Positions 45,629-54,845 of a DNA stretch of 64,000 nucleotides are shown here, piece after piece. A model generated the notes under the pieces. It saw only the letters and a list, made by a program, of their open reading frames with translations, made no database searches and had not been told where the DNA came from. The position numbers and the translations under genes are program-made. How positions within the stretch are numbered: position 1 is the first letter of the stretch; every line of letters begins with the position of its first letter. This stretch comes from Bifidobacterium tsurumiense (lineage in GTDB: Bacteria; Actinomycetota; Actinomycetes; Actinomycetales; Bifidobacteriaceae), in assembly GCF_000741765.1 (NCBI RefSeq), contig NZ_JGZU01000004.1, positions 156,816 through 220,815 of the forward strand, written 5' to 3'.

Positions 45629-47956
45629 GTGACCGAATCTGAGGAGGACATTCACTCGGCTCGGATGCTTGGATGTGAAATCAGTCCGGATCCGCTCGAT
45701 CCTCTGCAGCCTATCGCCAGCGTGTGCGCTTTCCATCATCCTGATGAGGATCTGAGCATTCTGGAGCGGGCCTATCGGCGCGCGGTCGCTCAGCATTCCA
45801 GCCAAAGACGTAAATCGGGCGAGCCTTATATCATCCACCCCATTGCAGTCGCTCAGATACTGGCCGATCTTGGCATGGGGCCACTCGTAGTTGCAGCAGG
45901 GTTGCTGCACGATACGGTGGAGGATACCGATTACACCTTGGATGAGTGCCGGGCGGAATTCGGTGACACGGTTACCGGACTGGTGGATGGCGTCACCAAG
46001 CTTTCCAAGATGGAATACGGCGATTCTGCTCAGGCAGAGACGATCCGCAAGATGGTCGTCGCCATGAGCCGTGACGTTCGGGTCCTGGTGGTGAAGCTTG
46101 CAGATCGTGTGCATAATGCACGCACATGGCGATATGTCAAAACCACCAGTGCTCAGAAAAAAGCTCATGAAACCCTTGATGTCTATGCGCCGCTAGCCAA
46201 TCGTCTTGGCATGAATGCCATAAAAACCGAGCTTGAAGAGCTGAGCTTCAAAGTCCTGTATCCGAAGATATATAACGAAATCGTGGTGCTGGTGGCAAGG
46301 CGTGCCGGGCAGCGCGAGGTGTATTTGAAGCAAATTCTCGCAGAGATCAATGAGGATCTTTCAGCGCAGAATATCGACGCCTATGTCAGCGGCCGTCCAA
46401 AGGAATATTTCTCCATCTACCAGAAAATGATCGTGCGAGGTCACGATTTTTCCAATATCTACGATTTGGTCGGGGTACGCATAATCGTCAATAGCATCCA
46501 GGATTGCTATGCGGCACTCGGAGCGGTCCATGCTCGCTGGAGTCCGGTTCCAGGACGTTTCAAAGACTATATCGCCATGCCCAAGCTCAATATGTATCAG
46601 AGCTTGCACACGACGGTTGTGGGTCCTGGCGGCAAGCCTGTAGAAATTCAAATTCGTACTTGGGATATGCATCGTCGTGCTGAATTCGGCATTGCGGCCC
46701 ATTGGAAGTACAAGGAAAACGGCCAGGCCGGACGAGCCCTGAGCTCTCCTGATAAGGATGATCGCAAGCGTGAACGCGACGAGAACCAGGAACTGAGCGA
46801 AGCGGATAATCTCAAATGGATTCAGCAGCTCGCCGATTGGACGAGTGAAACACCGGATTCCAATGAGTTCCTCGGTTCTTTGAAAGAGGATTTGGGCGCA
46901 TCCGAGGTCTATGTCTTCACGCCAAAAGGCAAGATCGTCTCACTACCTGCGCAGGCGACACCGGTGGATTTTGCATACGCTGTGCATACTGAAGTCGGCC
47001 ATCGCACCATGGGTGCACGCGTCAACGGTCGTTTGGTGCCTTTGGATACGAAGTTGGAAAATGGCGATACCGTTGAGGTGCTCACATCCAAATCGGATAC
47101 CGCCGGACCTTCCCGTGACTGGCTGAGCTTTGTAAAGAGCCCCAAGGCAAGAAACAAGATTCGCCAGTGGTTCAGCAAGGAGCGACGCAGCGAAGCCATT
47201 GAAGAAGGCAAGGATGAGCTGACGCGTGCGATGCGTAAGCGCAATTTGCCTATTGCGACATTGCTTACTGCACAGGCACTGGTCGGCATAGCCGATGATT
47301 TGGGGCTGCCGAATGCCGATGCGGTGTACGCGGCTATAGGTGAGGGACAGGTCTCAACACAGAATGTCATTGCCCATCTGGTGAAGGATGCGGGAAGTGA
47401 CGAAGTCAATGAAGAGGTGGAACAAGAAGCTCTGCCACTCAAGAAGCTTGAGCATAATAAGAGAACCACGAATGCTCTCGGTGTGTCAGTGCAGGGTGTG
47501 GGCGACATCTGGGTGAAGCTTGCTCGCTGCTGCACTCCTGTTCCAGGTGATTCGATCGTTGGATTTATCACGCGCAATCAAGGCGTTTCTGTGCATAGGA
47601 CTGACTGCCAAAATATGCTTGATCTCGAAAAGCGCCAGCCCGAGCGGGTCATTCCTGTGGAATGGACCAGCACAAAAGGTCTGTTCATGGTCAAGATTCA
47701 GGTCGAGGCCTTGGACCGACCGCATTTGCTTTCGGATGTGACTCGCGTGCTTTCGGATCATGGTGTGAATATCATTTCAGGCACCATTTCCACCGGTTCT
47801 GATCGCGTGGCGACAAGCCAATTCTCCTTTGAAATGGCCGATCCACAGCATTTGAACACATTATTGGCTGCTGTGCGCAAAATCGATGGCGTATTCGATG
47901 TGTATCGCATAACCGGTGCGAAGGATTCTGCAGAACCGCGTCTTCGCAAGATGTGA
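45629..47956 (+). CDS. rel: bifunctional (p)ppGpp synthetase/hydrolase Rel
   Basis: 775 residues from GTG 45629, with AAGGAGG about 8 bases upstream. It sets the stringent-response alarmone level. The order is: HD hydrolase domain (YIIHPIAVAQILADLGMG, LLHDTVEDTDYTLDE), synthetase domain (FSNIYDLVGVRIIVNSIQDC, YIAMPKLNMYQSLHTTVVGP), TGS domain (VYVFTPKGKIVSLPAQATPV), helical part with conserved Cys (LARCCTPVPGDSIVGFITR) and C-terminal ACT domain. The HD box and synthetase core are intact, so both activities are expected. A perfect 20-bp terminator follows. Confidence 0.96.
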   Translation: MTESEEDIHSARMLGCEISPDPLDPLQPIASVCAFHHPDEDLSILERAYRRAVAQHSSQRRKSGEPYIIHPIAVAQILADLGMGPLVVAAGLLHDTVEDTDYTLDECRAEFGDTVTGLVDGVTKLSKMEYGDSAQAETIRKMVVAMSRDVRVLVVKLADRVHNARTWRYVKTTSAQKKAHETLDVYAPLANRLGMNAIKTELEELSFKVLYPKIYNEIVVLVARRAGQREVYLKQILAEINEDLSAQNIDAYVSGRPKEYFSIYQKMIVRGHDFSNIYDLVGVRIIVNSIQDCYAALGAVHARWSPVPGRFKDYIAMPKLNMYQSLHTTVVGPGGKPVEIQIRTWDMHRRAEFGIAAHWKYKENGQAGRALSSPDKDDRKRERDENQELSEADNLKWIQQLADWTSETPDSNEFLGSLKEDLGASEVYVFTPKGKIVSLPAQATPVDFAYAVHTEVGHRTMGARVNGRLVPLDTKLENGDTVEVLTSKSDTAGPSRDWLSFVKSPKARNKIRQWFSKERRSEAIEEGKDELTRAMRKRNLPIATLLTAQALVGIADDLGLPNADAVYAAIGEGQVSTQNVIAHLVKDAGSDEVNEEVEQEALPLKKLEHNKRTTNALGVSVQGVGDIWVKLARCCTPVPGDSIVGFITRNQGVSVHRTDCQNMLDLEKRQPERVIPVEWTSTKGLFMVKIQVEALDRPHLLSDVTRVLSDHGVNIISGTISTGSDRVATSQFSFEMADPQHLNTLLAAVRKIDGVFDVYRITGAKDSAEPRLRKM

Positions 47957-47993
47957 TGCCGCCTTCGATTCAACGAAAGTCAAGCCATAGCAT

Positions 47994-48042
47994 AAGTCAA
48001 TGGGCCGTGCATTTCACCACACAATGCACGGCCCATTGACTT
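47994..48042. terminator. bidirectional terminator between rel and tpx
   Basis: A perfect 20-bp stem (47994-48013 with 48023-48042) and a 9-base loop. It lies 37 bases after rel and 10 bases after tpx, so it can end both convergent transcripts. Confidence 0.85.
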
Positions 48043-48052
48043 GAGTGAACTT

Positions 48053-48550
48053 TTATTTCAGAGCTTCGAACACTTCATCGTAATTCGGCTCTTCAGTGGT
48101 TTCCGGAACCAGCTGCGTGTACGTCACCTTGCCGTCTTCGTCAATGATGACAACGGAACGTGCATTCAAGCCGGCGAGAGGACCGTCCGCGAAACGAACT
48201 CCATAATCCTCTCCGAAGGAGGAACGGAATGTGGATCCGGTGGCCACGTGTTCAATGCCTTCAACGGTGCAGAATCGTGCGGCGGCGAAAGGCAGATCTG
48301 CGGAAATGCAGAGCACTGATACGCCATCCAACTCGGCGGCGCGACGGTTGAATTCACGGACCGAACGCGCACAGGTATCCGTATCAAGGCTAGGGAAAAT
48401 ATTGAGGATTACGGTGCTACCGGCATAGTCTTCCAAAGTGATTTCGGACAGATCAGCGCCGACAACAGTGAACTGAGGAGCAGAGGAACCAACGGCAGGC
48501 AGTTCACCGGTTGTGGAAACCGGATTGCCTTCAAGAGTAATAGTAGCCAT
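48053..48550 (-). CDS. tpx: thiol peroxidase Tpx
   Basis: 165 residues from ATG 48550 (MATITLEGNPV); the open frame running back to 49006 is only antisense to the cyclophilin gene. It reduces peroxides using thioredoxin or a similar donor. The peroxidatic Cys60 sits in FPSLDTDTCARSVREFN and the resolving Cys94 in ADLPFAAARFC, the atypical 2-Cys arrangement; Cys81 is extra. It is likely important for an anaerobe without catalase (inference). Length is normal. Confidence 0.95.
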   Translation of the reverse strand: MATITLEGNPVSTTGELPAVGSSAPQFTVVGADLSEITLEDYAGSTVILNIFPSLDTDTCARSVREFNRRAAELDGVSVLCISADLPFAAARFCTVEGIEHVATGSTFRSSFGEDYGVRFADGPLAGLNARSVVIIDEDGKVTYTQLVPETTEEPNYDEVFEALK

Positions 48551-48658
48551 ACCGTCATTATGACAGCCTTTACAGGCTAGTGCAAGAATGGATAGTGCGC
48601 AATACGCGTGTGGAGAATTGACTTGTGCAGGTCTTAAGGCCATGCGAAACTTGGCGAC

Positions 48659-49198
48659 ATGACAACAATTACTATGAGGACCACCGACGGCGATATCAAG
48701 ATCAACCTGTTCGATGACAAGGCTCCTGAAACAGTTGCCAATTTTATCGGACTTGCCACAGGCAAGAAGGAATGGACCGATCCGATGACAGGCCAGCCTT
48801 CTCACGAGCCGTTCTATGATGGCCTTTCCTTCCACCGTATCATCAAAGACTTCATGATTCAGGGCGGCTGCCCATTGGGCAACGGCACCGGTGGCCCTGG
48901 CTATGATTTCGACGATGAGATCGTTCCGGATCTCACCTTCGATCGTCCATATCTGCTGGCCATGGCGAATGCCGGTTTGCGCCGCGGCATGGACGGCAAG
49001 GTGCACGGCACCAACGGTTCACAGTTCTTCATCACCACGGTTCCGACTCCTTGGCTCAATGGACATCACACCATTTTCGGAGAAGTTGTTGATGATGAGT
49101 CCAAGGCAGTGGTCGACAAGCTCGAATCCGTGACCACTGATGGCTCTGATGCGCCAGTGGAACCGGTGGGCATCGTTTCCATCGAAATCGAAGACTGA
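48659..49198 (+). CDS. ppiA: cyclophilin-type peptidyl-prolyl cis-trans isomerase
   Basis: 179 residues, cytoplasmic (no signal peptide). Cyclophilin motifs: [33 protein letters not shown] (catalytic Arg in FHR), [20 protein letters not shown] then [20 protein letters not shown]. It speeds proline isomerisation during folding. It is divergent from tpx with about 110 bases between start codons. No clear ribosome-binding site precedes ATG 48659, so translation may be leaderless or weakly initiated. Confidence 0.94.
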   Translation: MTTITMRTTDGDIKINLFDDKAPETVANFIGLATGKKEWTDPMTGQPSHEPFYDGLSFHRIIKDFMIQGGCPLGNGTGGPGYDFDDEIVPDLTFDRPYLLAMANAGLRRGMDGKVHGTNGSQFFITTVPTPWLNGHHTIFGEVVDDESKAVVDKLESVTTDGSDAPVEPVGIVSIEIED

Positions 49199-49241
49199 GT
49201 ACTCCGTAGTCTCACTTGCATTGCCGGCGAATCGCCGGATA

Positions 49242-49284
49242 ACACATACCCCGCGGTCGCGCATTGCGAACGCGGGGTATGTGT
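49242..49284. terminator. terminator between the cyclophilin and HAD genes
   Basis: A perfect 14-bp stem (ACACATACCCCGCG at 49242-49255 with 49271-49284) with further TCGC/GCGA pairing inside. A short CCGGCG-AAT-CGCCGG hairpin precedes it (49224-49238). The two flanking genes converge here. Confidence 0.8.
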
Positions 49285-49295
49285 ATTGAGCCCAA

Positions 49296-50138
49296 TTATT
49301 GTGAAATGACCCCGAAGTGGACGAGTGCATTCATCACACCGTCATCATCGACGGAGTCGGTCACCCAGTCAGCCGCAGATTTCACATCATCAGTGGCGTT
49401 CCCCATAGCCACGCCGATGCCGGCAAATTGCAGCATGGTGATGTCATTGCCGCCGTCGCCAAATGCCATCACCTGCGATTGATCAAAGCCGTAATGCTTC
49501 ATGAATCGCTGCATTCCTGCAGGCTTGCCACCATCGGCCGGGATGAGATCGACAAAGGAAGGATGCCAACGCACGCCTGAAACATTGTGGCATAACGAGA
49601 TTATTTCCTTCTGTTGCTCGTCATTGACGTAGGCGCTTATTTGCAACATGTCGTGATCCGTTGCGTGTTGAGCGCGGTTCCCGTCAACGAGAACCTTCGG
49701 AGCAGTGCCTCCAAGAGACTTCCACGCATTCCGCAGAATATCATTGATGAAATTGAAATAGGCTCGGTCTTCTTCAACAAAATTTGCAGGGATTTCCGGA
49801 TGCTTCGCCAGCCAGTCAACGATGATGCCAACGTCTTCGCGATCCATATATTGACGCTCGAGAAAACCGTGGTTATCAAAGCAATACTGCCCATTGGTGC
49901 CCACAAACCCATCGAATTCAACAGGCATCATATCCAATATCACATCCATGTATGAAGGGCCGCGACCCGAACATATGAAGATTTTGATGCCGAGTTCCTT
50001 GAGTTTTTTCAATGCATGGATCGTTGATTGAGGAATTGAGTGAGTGGCAAAACTTGTCAAGGTGCCATCGATATCGAAGAAAACGGCTTTGATAGGGGAT
50101 GAGGTTGCTGATTTCATAGCGTCATCGTAATGAGTCAT
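49296..50138 (-). CDS. Cof-type HAD-superfamily phosphatase
   Basis: 280 residues from ATG 50138; ATG 50117 is a second possibility. HAD motifs: FFDIDGTLTSF (nucleophile and acid Asp), ICSGRGPSY (motif 2), and MAFGDGGNDITMLQFAGIGV (motif 4), with a C2 cap between. The Cof/YbiV subgroup dephosphorylates sugar phosphates and cofactor precursors with loose specificity, so the substrate is not predictable. Confidence 0.9.
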   Translation of the reverse strand: MTHYDDAMKSATSSPIKAVFFDIDGTLTSFATHSIPQSTIHALKKLKELGIKIFICSGRGPSYMDVILDMMPVEFDGFVGTNGQYCFDNHGFLERQYMDREDVGIIVDWLAKHPEIPANFVEEDRAYFNFINDILRNAWKSLGGTAPKVLVDGNRAQHATDHDMLQISAYVNDEQQKEIISLCHNVSGVRWHPSFVDLIPADGGKPAGMQRFMKHYGFDQSQVMAFGDGGNDITMLQFAGIGVAMGNATDDVKSAADWVTDSVDDDGVMNALVHFGVISQ

Positions 50139-50164
50139 GATTTCAGTCTACTCAGAGCATCGTC

Positions 50165-50212
50165 TCGTGTGACCATCAGCATGATAGCTCGCGTGGCCAT
50201 CAGCATGATAAG
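50165..50212. repeat. 24-bp direct tandem repeat, two copies
   Basis: 50165-50188 and 50189-50212 are adjacent copies differing at 4 bases, with the shared core CCATCAGCATGATA. They lie in the divergent gap between the HAD gene and metQ and could be paired regulator sites or a neutral duplication. Confidence 0.6.
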
Positions 50213-50428
50213 CAGTATGCGAACCTGGCTGTGCATGCGCAAAGCTGTCCTGGAAACCAGCCCACGCAAATCAGCGCCAAACCTAGCAAAATGGCGTCAC
50301 GAGTAGGGTGGAATACCCGTCATAAACAACACGTATAAGGCAATTGCCCCAAAATAGCCTGATTGGCACAAAGTGTCCGTTATCGTGGATGACACATTAC
50401 TTCACGTAATTCGAAGAGAGGAAATAAC

Positions 50429-51421
50429 ATGGCTTCGGAACCAAGCAATCCAATTCAACCGACTCCTAATCCAAGTGGTTTTTCCAAGGATGAACCTGTG
50501 CGCGTCAACCACACCGCACGCAATACCATCATTGCAGTGATTGTGGTTGCAGTGCTCGCTGTCGCAGTGTTCTTCGGCTATCGCGCATTTGCAGGCAAGT
50601 CGGATGCTGCGAAGGGCAGCGAATCCAATCCTGTGAAAATCGGCGTGGTCGGTGCCACTGACCCGCAGTGGGTTGCTTTTGAAAAGAAGGCCAAGGAAGC
50701 GGGAATCGCAGTCAAGATTGTCGATTTCCAGGATTACACCTCCGAAAATCCGGCATTGGACTCCGGAGAACTGGATCTTAATGAATTCCAGCACCTGCTG
50801 TATCTGGCAAACTACAATGTGAAAAATAACAAGGATCTTCAGCCTATCGGCGGCGTGGCAGTATATCCTCTGGGCGTGTATTCCGAGAAATACACCGATA
50901 TCAATGCCATTCCTGAAGGCAGCACGGTCGCAATCCCAAATGATGAGACCAATCAGGCTCGTGCAATCGGTGTTTTGAAGGCAGCCGGTCTGGTCACGCT
51001 GAAGGGAGACTGGACTGCATTCAGCACCCCAGCCGATATCGACACCGATGCCTCGAAGGTGCAGGTCACCGCTCTCAAGGCTGAGCAGGTGGCAAATTCT
51101 TTGAAGGATCCGCAGATCGCAGCCGGCGTCATCAACAATGACTATGTGGCGGATGCGGGGTTGAATCCCCAGGACGCCATCTATCAGGATGATGCGGAAA
51201 GCGAAGAGGCAAGGCCGTACATCAACGCATTCGTCTCGCGCAAGGCTGATATCAACAACGAAACCTATCTGAAGCTGGTTGAGCTCTACCAGTCCAAGGA
51301 AGTTCTTGACGCTTTGCAGGAAGAATCGGGCGGTACTGCTGTATTCGCCAACAACTATACTGCCAGCGAGCTTCAGGGATTCCTTGCGGATATTGAGCAG
51401 GATGCACGCAATGCATCATGA
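50429..51421 (+). CDS. metQ: MetQ/NlpA-family methionine-type substrate-binding protein, membrane-anchored
   Basis: 330 residues; AGAGAGGAA precedes ATG 50429. The binding domain (about 65-330) is clear: VKIGVVGATDPQWVAFEKKA, FQDYTSENPALDSGELDLNE, LYLANYNVKNNKDLQPIGGV, VAIPNDETNQARAIGVLKAA and ADAGLNPQDAIYQDD. The N-terminus is a Pro/Asn-rich cytoplasmic tail, then one hydrophobic helix (NTIIAVIVVAVLAVAVFFGY) with no lipobox Cys, so it seems held by an uncleaved helix rather than a lipid. It works with MetN and MetI downstream to import methionine or a related amino acid. Confidence 0.88.
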   Translation: MASEPSNPIQPTPNPSGFSKDEPVRVNHTARNTIIAVIVVAVLAVAVFFGYRAFAGKSDAAKGSESNPVKIGVVGATDPQWVAFEKKAKEAGIAVKIVDFQDYTSENPALDSGELDLNEFQHLLYLANYNVKNNKDLQPIGGVAVYPLGVYSEKYTDINAIPEGSTVAIPNDETNQARAIGVLKAAGLVTLKGDWTAFSTPADIDTDASKVQVTALKAEQVANSLKDPQIAAGVINNDYVADAGLNPQDAIYQDDAESEEARPYINAFVSRKADINNETYLKLVELYQSKEVLDALQEESGGTAVFANNYTASELQGFLADIEQDARNAS

Positions 51422-51697
51422 TTATGGCCTTGTCTGCATAGACTGCACAGTCGATTGCATCAAGTGCAAGGCAAATCAATAGGCCCAATCGGGGTGTTGC
51501 CTTCGCCATAAGCGAGGGCTGCACCCCATACTGCTGTGAGTTGGTTGTCCGGCGTTTCGCCTCGGCAACCTAAGGTACAGTCGTTGCGGCAGGAACGGGC
51601 CGGTCGAGGTGCCTGACAAAGGAGACTGCGGCGCATGTCTGCGGACTGCAATGAAGCGTGGCACAACATCCAATAGAGCGCACGGAAAGGAAAGGTC
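51422..51697 (+). promoter_or_regulatory. structured leader between metQ and metN
   Basis: The 276 bases contain two strong hairpins. One is 51491-51527 (15-position stem with GGGGTG/CACCCC base, one mismatch, two wobbles). The other is 51543-51570 (GGTTG-CCG-GCG pairing with CGC-CGG-CAACC, small bulges). Neither has a U-tract. A ribosome-binding site and a 13-codon ORF follow. It could be a methionine- or SAM-responsive leader, but I cannot match it to a named SAM riboswitch beyond the short CGGCAACC; simple mRNA-end stabilisers are the alternative. Confidence 0.4.
51635..51676 (+). CDS. possible leader peptide upstream of metN (13 codons)
   Basis: ATG 51635 to TAG 51674-51676 encodes MSADCNEAWHNIQ, preceded by AAAGGAG at 51618-51624 at workable spacing. 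It ends 21 bases before the metN start. It contains no run of Met codons, so classical attenuation by charged tRNA-Met is not suggested. It may be a chance ORF. Confidence 0.25.
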   Translation: MSADCNEAWHNIQ

Positions 51698-52909
51698 ATG
51701 AGCGAATCAGCCGATGGTGAAGCGATTATCGAGCTTGACCATGTCGTCAAGGAATTTCGCAAGGGGAGAGGCTCTGCAGTACGGGCGGTGGATGATGTGA
51801 GCCTACGGATCAATCGTGGCGATATCTTCGGCATAATAGGATATTCCGGTGCGGGAAAATCGACTCTTGTGCGCATGATCAACGGACTTGAACGTGCCAC
51901 ATCAGGAACGGTCCGAGTACTTGGCTCCGATATCACGACGCTTTCAGAATCCAAGCTGCGCCCGGTCCGCCAGAAAATAGGCATGATTTTCCAGCAATTC
52001 AACCTCTTTTCCACCAAAACCGTGGCGGAAAATATCGCATACCCTCTACAATTGGATCATTGGCGCAAGGATTATCAGCAGCGCCGAGTGCAGGAGCTTC
52101 TGGATTTCGTAGGCCTTGCGGCGTATGCGGACAGCTATCCTTCACAGCTCTCCGGCGGTCAAAAGCAGCGCGTAGGCATAGCAAGGGCATTGGCCACGAA
52201 TCCCGACATTCTCCTCGCCGACGAGGCAACGAGCGCTCTGGATCCGGATACCACCATTGAAGTACTGGCTTTGCTTAAGCGTGTCAATGAGCAGCTAGGG
52301 ATCACCATCGTGCTCATAACGCATCAGATGAATGTGGTCCAGCAGATAGCCAATCGCGTGGCTGTTATGAGTGCAGGAACCGTTGTCGAAGGCGGCGATG
52401 TCTATGATGTTTTCGCAGCCCCACAGCAGTCAGTGACCAGGCGGTTTATCGCAACGGCGTTGCCCGGGGTTCCGGACGAAGCCAGAATAGGTGCGATGCG
52501 TGAACAATGGCCGGGCCGTCTGGTGACTGTGCTGATTCGCCAAAAAGAAGTGCAAGCGCAACAAGGCGTGATTTCAGCCTCGGGTCAGGATATTTCGGAT
52601 CTCATAGCCAAGCATGAGGTCAATAGCAGCTTGCTCTTTGGTGGAATCGACACCGTCAATGGGGTCGCGATTGGCGCGATTACCTACGAATTCACCGGTG
52701 AAGAGGATCTGGTTCAGGCTTTTCTCAACGATCTTGCCCGCAACAGCGATATCGCCGATTTCGGTACTGCTCAGGATCCTGTGCCATATGCGCAGGCAAT
52801 TGTGCCGGTTTCCAACAATACGTATGGCGATAAGCAACTGTCGGACGTGGACGAGGGCGCACTGACTGAAGCCGCTGAGCAGCAGTGTGAGTGTCAGGCT
52901 GAGAAGTAA
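51698..52909 (+). CDS. metN: methionine-type ABC transporter ATP-binding protein MetN
   Basis: 403 residues; GGAAAGG precedes ATG 51698. ABC motifs: Walker A GYSGAGKSTLVRM, Q-loop GMIFQQFNLF, signature LSGGQKQRVGIARAL, Walker B ILLADEATSALDPDT and switch His in VLITHQMN. The C-terminal ~120 residues form a NIL-type regulatory domain (FGGIDTVNGVAIGAITYEFT), which in MetN binds methionine and inhibits transport. The final tail is acidic and ends CECQAEK. metI follows 11 bases later. Confidence 0.94.
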   Translation: MSESADGEAIIELDHVVKEFRKGRGSAVRAVDDVSLRINRGDIFGIIGYSGAGKSTLVRMINGLERATSGTVRVLGSDITTLSESKLRPVRQKIGMIFQQFNLFSTKTVAENIAYPLQLDHWRKDYQQRRVQELLDFVGLAAYADSYPSQLSGGQKQRVGIARALATNPDILLADEATSALDPDTTIEVLALLKRVNEQLGITIVLITHQMNVVQQIANRVAVMSAGTVVEGGDVYDVFAAPQQSVTRRFIATALPGVPDEARIGAMREQWPGRLVTVLIRQKEVQAQQGVISASGQDISDLIAKHEVNSSLLFGGIDTVNGVAIGAITYEFTGEEDLVQAFLNDLARNSDIADFGTAQDPVPYAQAIVPVSNNTYGDKQLSDVDEGALTEAAEQQCECQAEK

Positions 52910-52920
52910 GGGGAGTGCAG

Positions 52921-53607
52921 ATGGTGACGTTAAGTGCGCGGGGCACGAATTGGGAAGTATTGAAGCCGATCCTGTTTCAATCCATTGGTCAGACCCTGCA
53001 AATGGTGCTGGTGACCTTGGTGGTCGGAGGATTCCTTGGCTTGATTCTGGGTGTGGTGCTCTATGGCACACGACCCGGAAATCTGTTGGAAAACGCAGTG
53101 GTATATCGCATCTTGGATACCTTGGTGAATATCATCCGACCCATTCCATTCATAATCTTCTTGGCGGCGATGCAGCCGCTTACCATCGCGGTTGTCGGCA
53201 CTTCCATAGGAACCACAGCAGCGATGTTCCCCATGATCATCATGTGCACAGTCGCCACTTCACGATTGGTCGAGCAAAATCTCGTACCAGTGGACGCGGG
53301 CATAATAGAAGCCGCGAGGGCGATGGGGGCCTCTCGTTTGACCATTATTCGCACCGTACTTATCCCTGAAGCCTTGGCGCCGCTTATTCTGGCATATGCC
53401 TTCCTGTTCATCGGTGTTTTGGATATGTCGGCTATGGCCGGATATATCGGCGGCGGCGGTCTGGGTAATTTCGCGATCGCATACGGCTATCAGAAATTCG
53501 ACAGCGTGGTGACATGGACTGCCGTAATCATCATGATCATTCTGGTGCAGGTGGTTCAGGGTATTGCGAATGCGCTCGCGAAACGCATATTGAAACGGCA
53601 ACGATAG
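52921..53607 (+). CDS. metI: methionine-type ABC transporter permease MetI
   Basis: 228 residues from ATG 52921 (MVTLSARGTNWEVL), with AAGGGGA about 7 bases upstream. It has five or so membrane helices. The EAA coupling loop is plain (EAARAMGASRLTIIRTVLIP). Family text includes MVLVTLVVGGFLGLILGVVL, NIIRPIPFIIFLAAMQPLTI and DMSAMAGYIGGGGLGNFAIA. It pairs with MetN. Confidence 0.94.
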   Translation: MVTLSARGTNWEVLKPILFQSIGQTLQMVLVTLVVGGFLGLILGVVLYGTRPGNLLENAVVYRILDTLVNIIRPIPFIIFLAAMQPLTIAVVGTSIGTTAAMFPMIIMCTVATSRLVEQNLVPVDAGIIEAARAMGASRLTIIRTVLIPEALAPLILAYAFLFIGVLDMSAMAGYIGGGGLGNFAIAYGYQKFDSVVTWTAVIIMIILVQVVQGIANALAKRILKRQR

Positions 53608-53690
53608 AACGAATCTCACCTTCTCAAGATTTTTGCTGGATGACGGCTCCTTGGCGTATTCCACCATCGGGCGAGTGGAAAAGAGACATA

Positions 53691-54839
53691 ATGACAGCAC
53701 ATATCGAAATAGATCAGCAGATTGTGGACTTGCGTCACTGGTTGCATGCCCATCCTGAATTGGGATTCCAGGAGAGGGAAACGAGCAGATACATTGCTCA
53801 CCAGCTCCAGACATGGGGTATTCCTGTTGTGACAACCAAATTGGATACCGCTGTTATCGCGGATATTCAAGGGGAGTTGCCCGGACCTAGGATTGCATTG
53901 CGTGCTGATATCGACGGCTTGCCGATACATGAAGATTCAGGTTTGGACTTCCCCTCGGTCAATAACGGGGTCATGCATGGCTGCGGTCACGATATCCATA
54001 TGTCGGGTCTGCTCGCAGCCGCTCGATGGCTGACGTCACATCGCAGTCACATACAAGGCTCCATCCGCTTGGTGTTCCAGCCTTCAGAGGAGACAGGAGA
54101 GGGTGCTCGGGCGGTATTGGACAGCGGCGCACTCGAGGGAGTCCAAGCCATAATCGGTACGCATAATAATCCCGATTATGCTCCAGGGCAGATTGCCGTA
54201 GGCACTGAGCCGATAATGGCCGGATGTGTCAAATTCGCTGTCACATTGCATGCACAGGGCACGCATGCCGGATATCCGCATATGGGAACCGGTCCGATCG
54301 AGGCCTTGTCCAGCATGATATTGGCATTGCAAACCATAGTCAGTCGTAACATCTCTCCATTCCATGCCGTGGTGCTTTCTGTGACACAAGTGCATGGTGG
54401 GCATGTTTGGAATGTCGTTCCCGCCCAAGCCGGATGCATGGGTACTATACGCTTCTTCTCCAAGGCGGATGAGGATCTGGTCGAGAAGCGTTTCCGTGAA
54501 CAGGTCGAATACACCGCCAAGGCATATGGCATAGAAGCTGATATCGATTGGCAGCATGTGCAGATTCCTTTGCAAGGTGATGCCAAACTCAGCAGGGCAG
54601 TCGCCGATGAAGTCCCGCAATATGCCCAATTGGAGCCCATTCGTCCAAGCATGGCAGGAGAGGATTTCGCCGAATATGGCACGGTTATGCCGCTGGTATT
54701 CGCATTCATCGGTTCAAACGGTGCGCCGGATCATCATGATTGGCACAGCCCGCGCTTTGTGGCATTGGATGAGGCCATACAACCCACCGCTGAATTCTAT
54801 GCGAATGCCGCATTGCGTGTCGCAGCTGAACTACACTAG
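53691..54839 (+). CDS. M20-family amidohydrolase (N-acyl-amino-acid/hippurate hydrolase type)
   Basis: 382 residues from ATG 53691, preceded by AAGAGA. The metallopeptidase-like features are LRHWLHAHPELGFQERET at the start, LRADIDGLPIHED, GVMHGCGHDIHMSGLLAAAR (Cys and His metal ligands), FQPSEETGEGARAVLDSG (EE metal/catalytic pair) and AGEDFAEYG near the end. It probably removes an acyl group from an amino acid. Standing 83 bases after metI, it may process imported N-acyl methionine or cysteine derivatives (inference). Confidence 0.9.
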   Translation: MTAHIEIDQQIVDLRHWLHAHPELGFQERETSRYIAHQLQTWGIPVVTTKLDTAVIADIQGELPGPRIALRADIDGLPIHEDSGLDFPSVNNGVMHGCGHDIHMSGLLAAARWLTSHRSHIQGSIRLVFQPSEETGEGARAVLDSGALEGVQAIIGTHNNPDYAPGQIAVGTEPIMAGCVKFAVTLHAQGTHAGYPHMGTGPIEALSSMILALQTIVSRNISPFHAVVLSVTQVHGGHVWNVVPAQAGCMGTIRFFSKADEDLVEKRFREQVEYTAKAYGIEADIDWQHVQIPLQGDAKLSRAVADEVPQYAQLEPIRPSMAGEDFAEYGTVMPLVFAFIGSNGAPDHHDWHSPRFVALDEAIQPTAEFYANAALRVAAELH

Positions 54840-54845
54840 GGAGTC

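Noticed and set aside
48551..49006. N-terminal extension of tpx (frame open to 49006)
   Set aside because: It lies antisense to the cyclophilin gene; Tpx homology begins exactly at ATG 48550.
51491..51570. SAM-I or SAM-IV riboswitch
   Set aside because: Only a short CGGCAACC matches; the multi-helix aptamer core cannot be drawn, so it is listed only as a structured leader.
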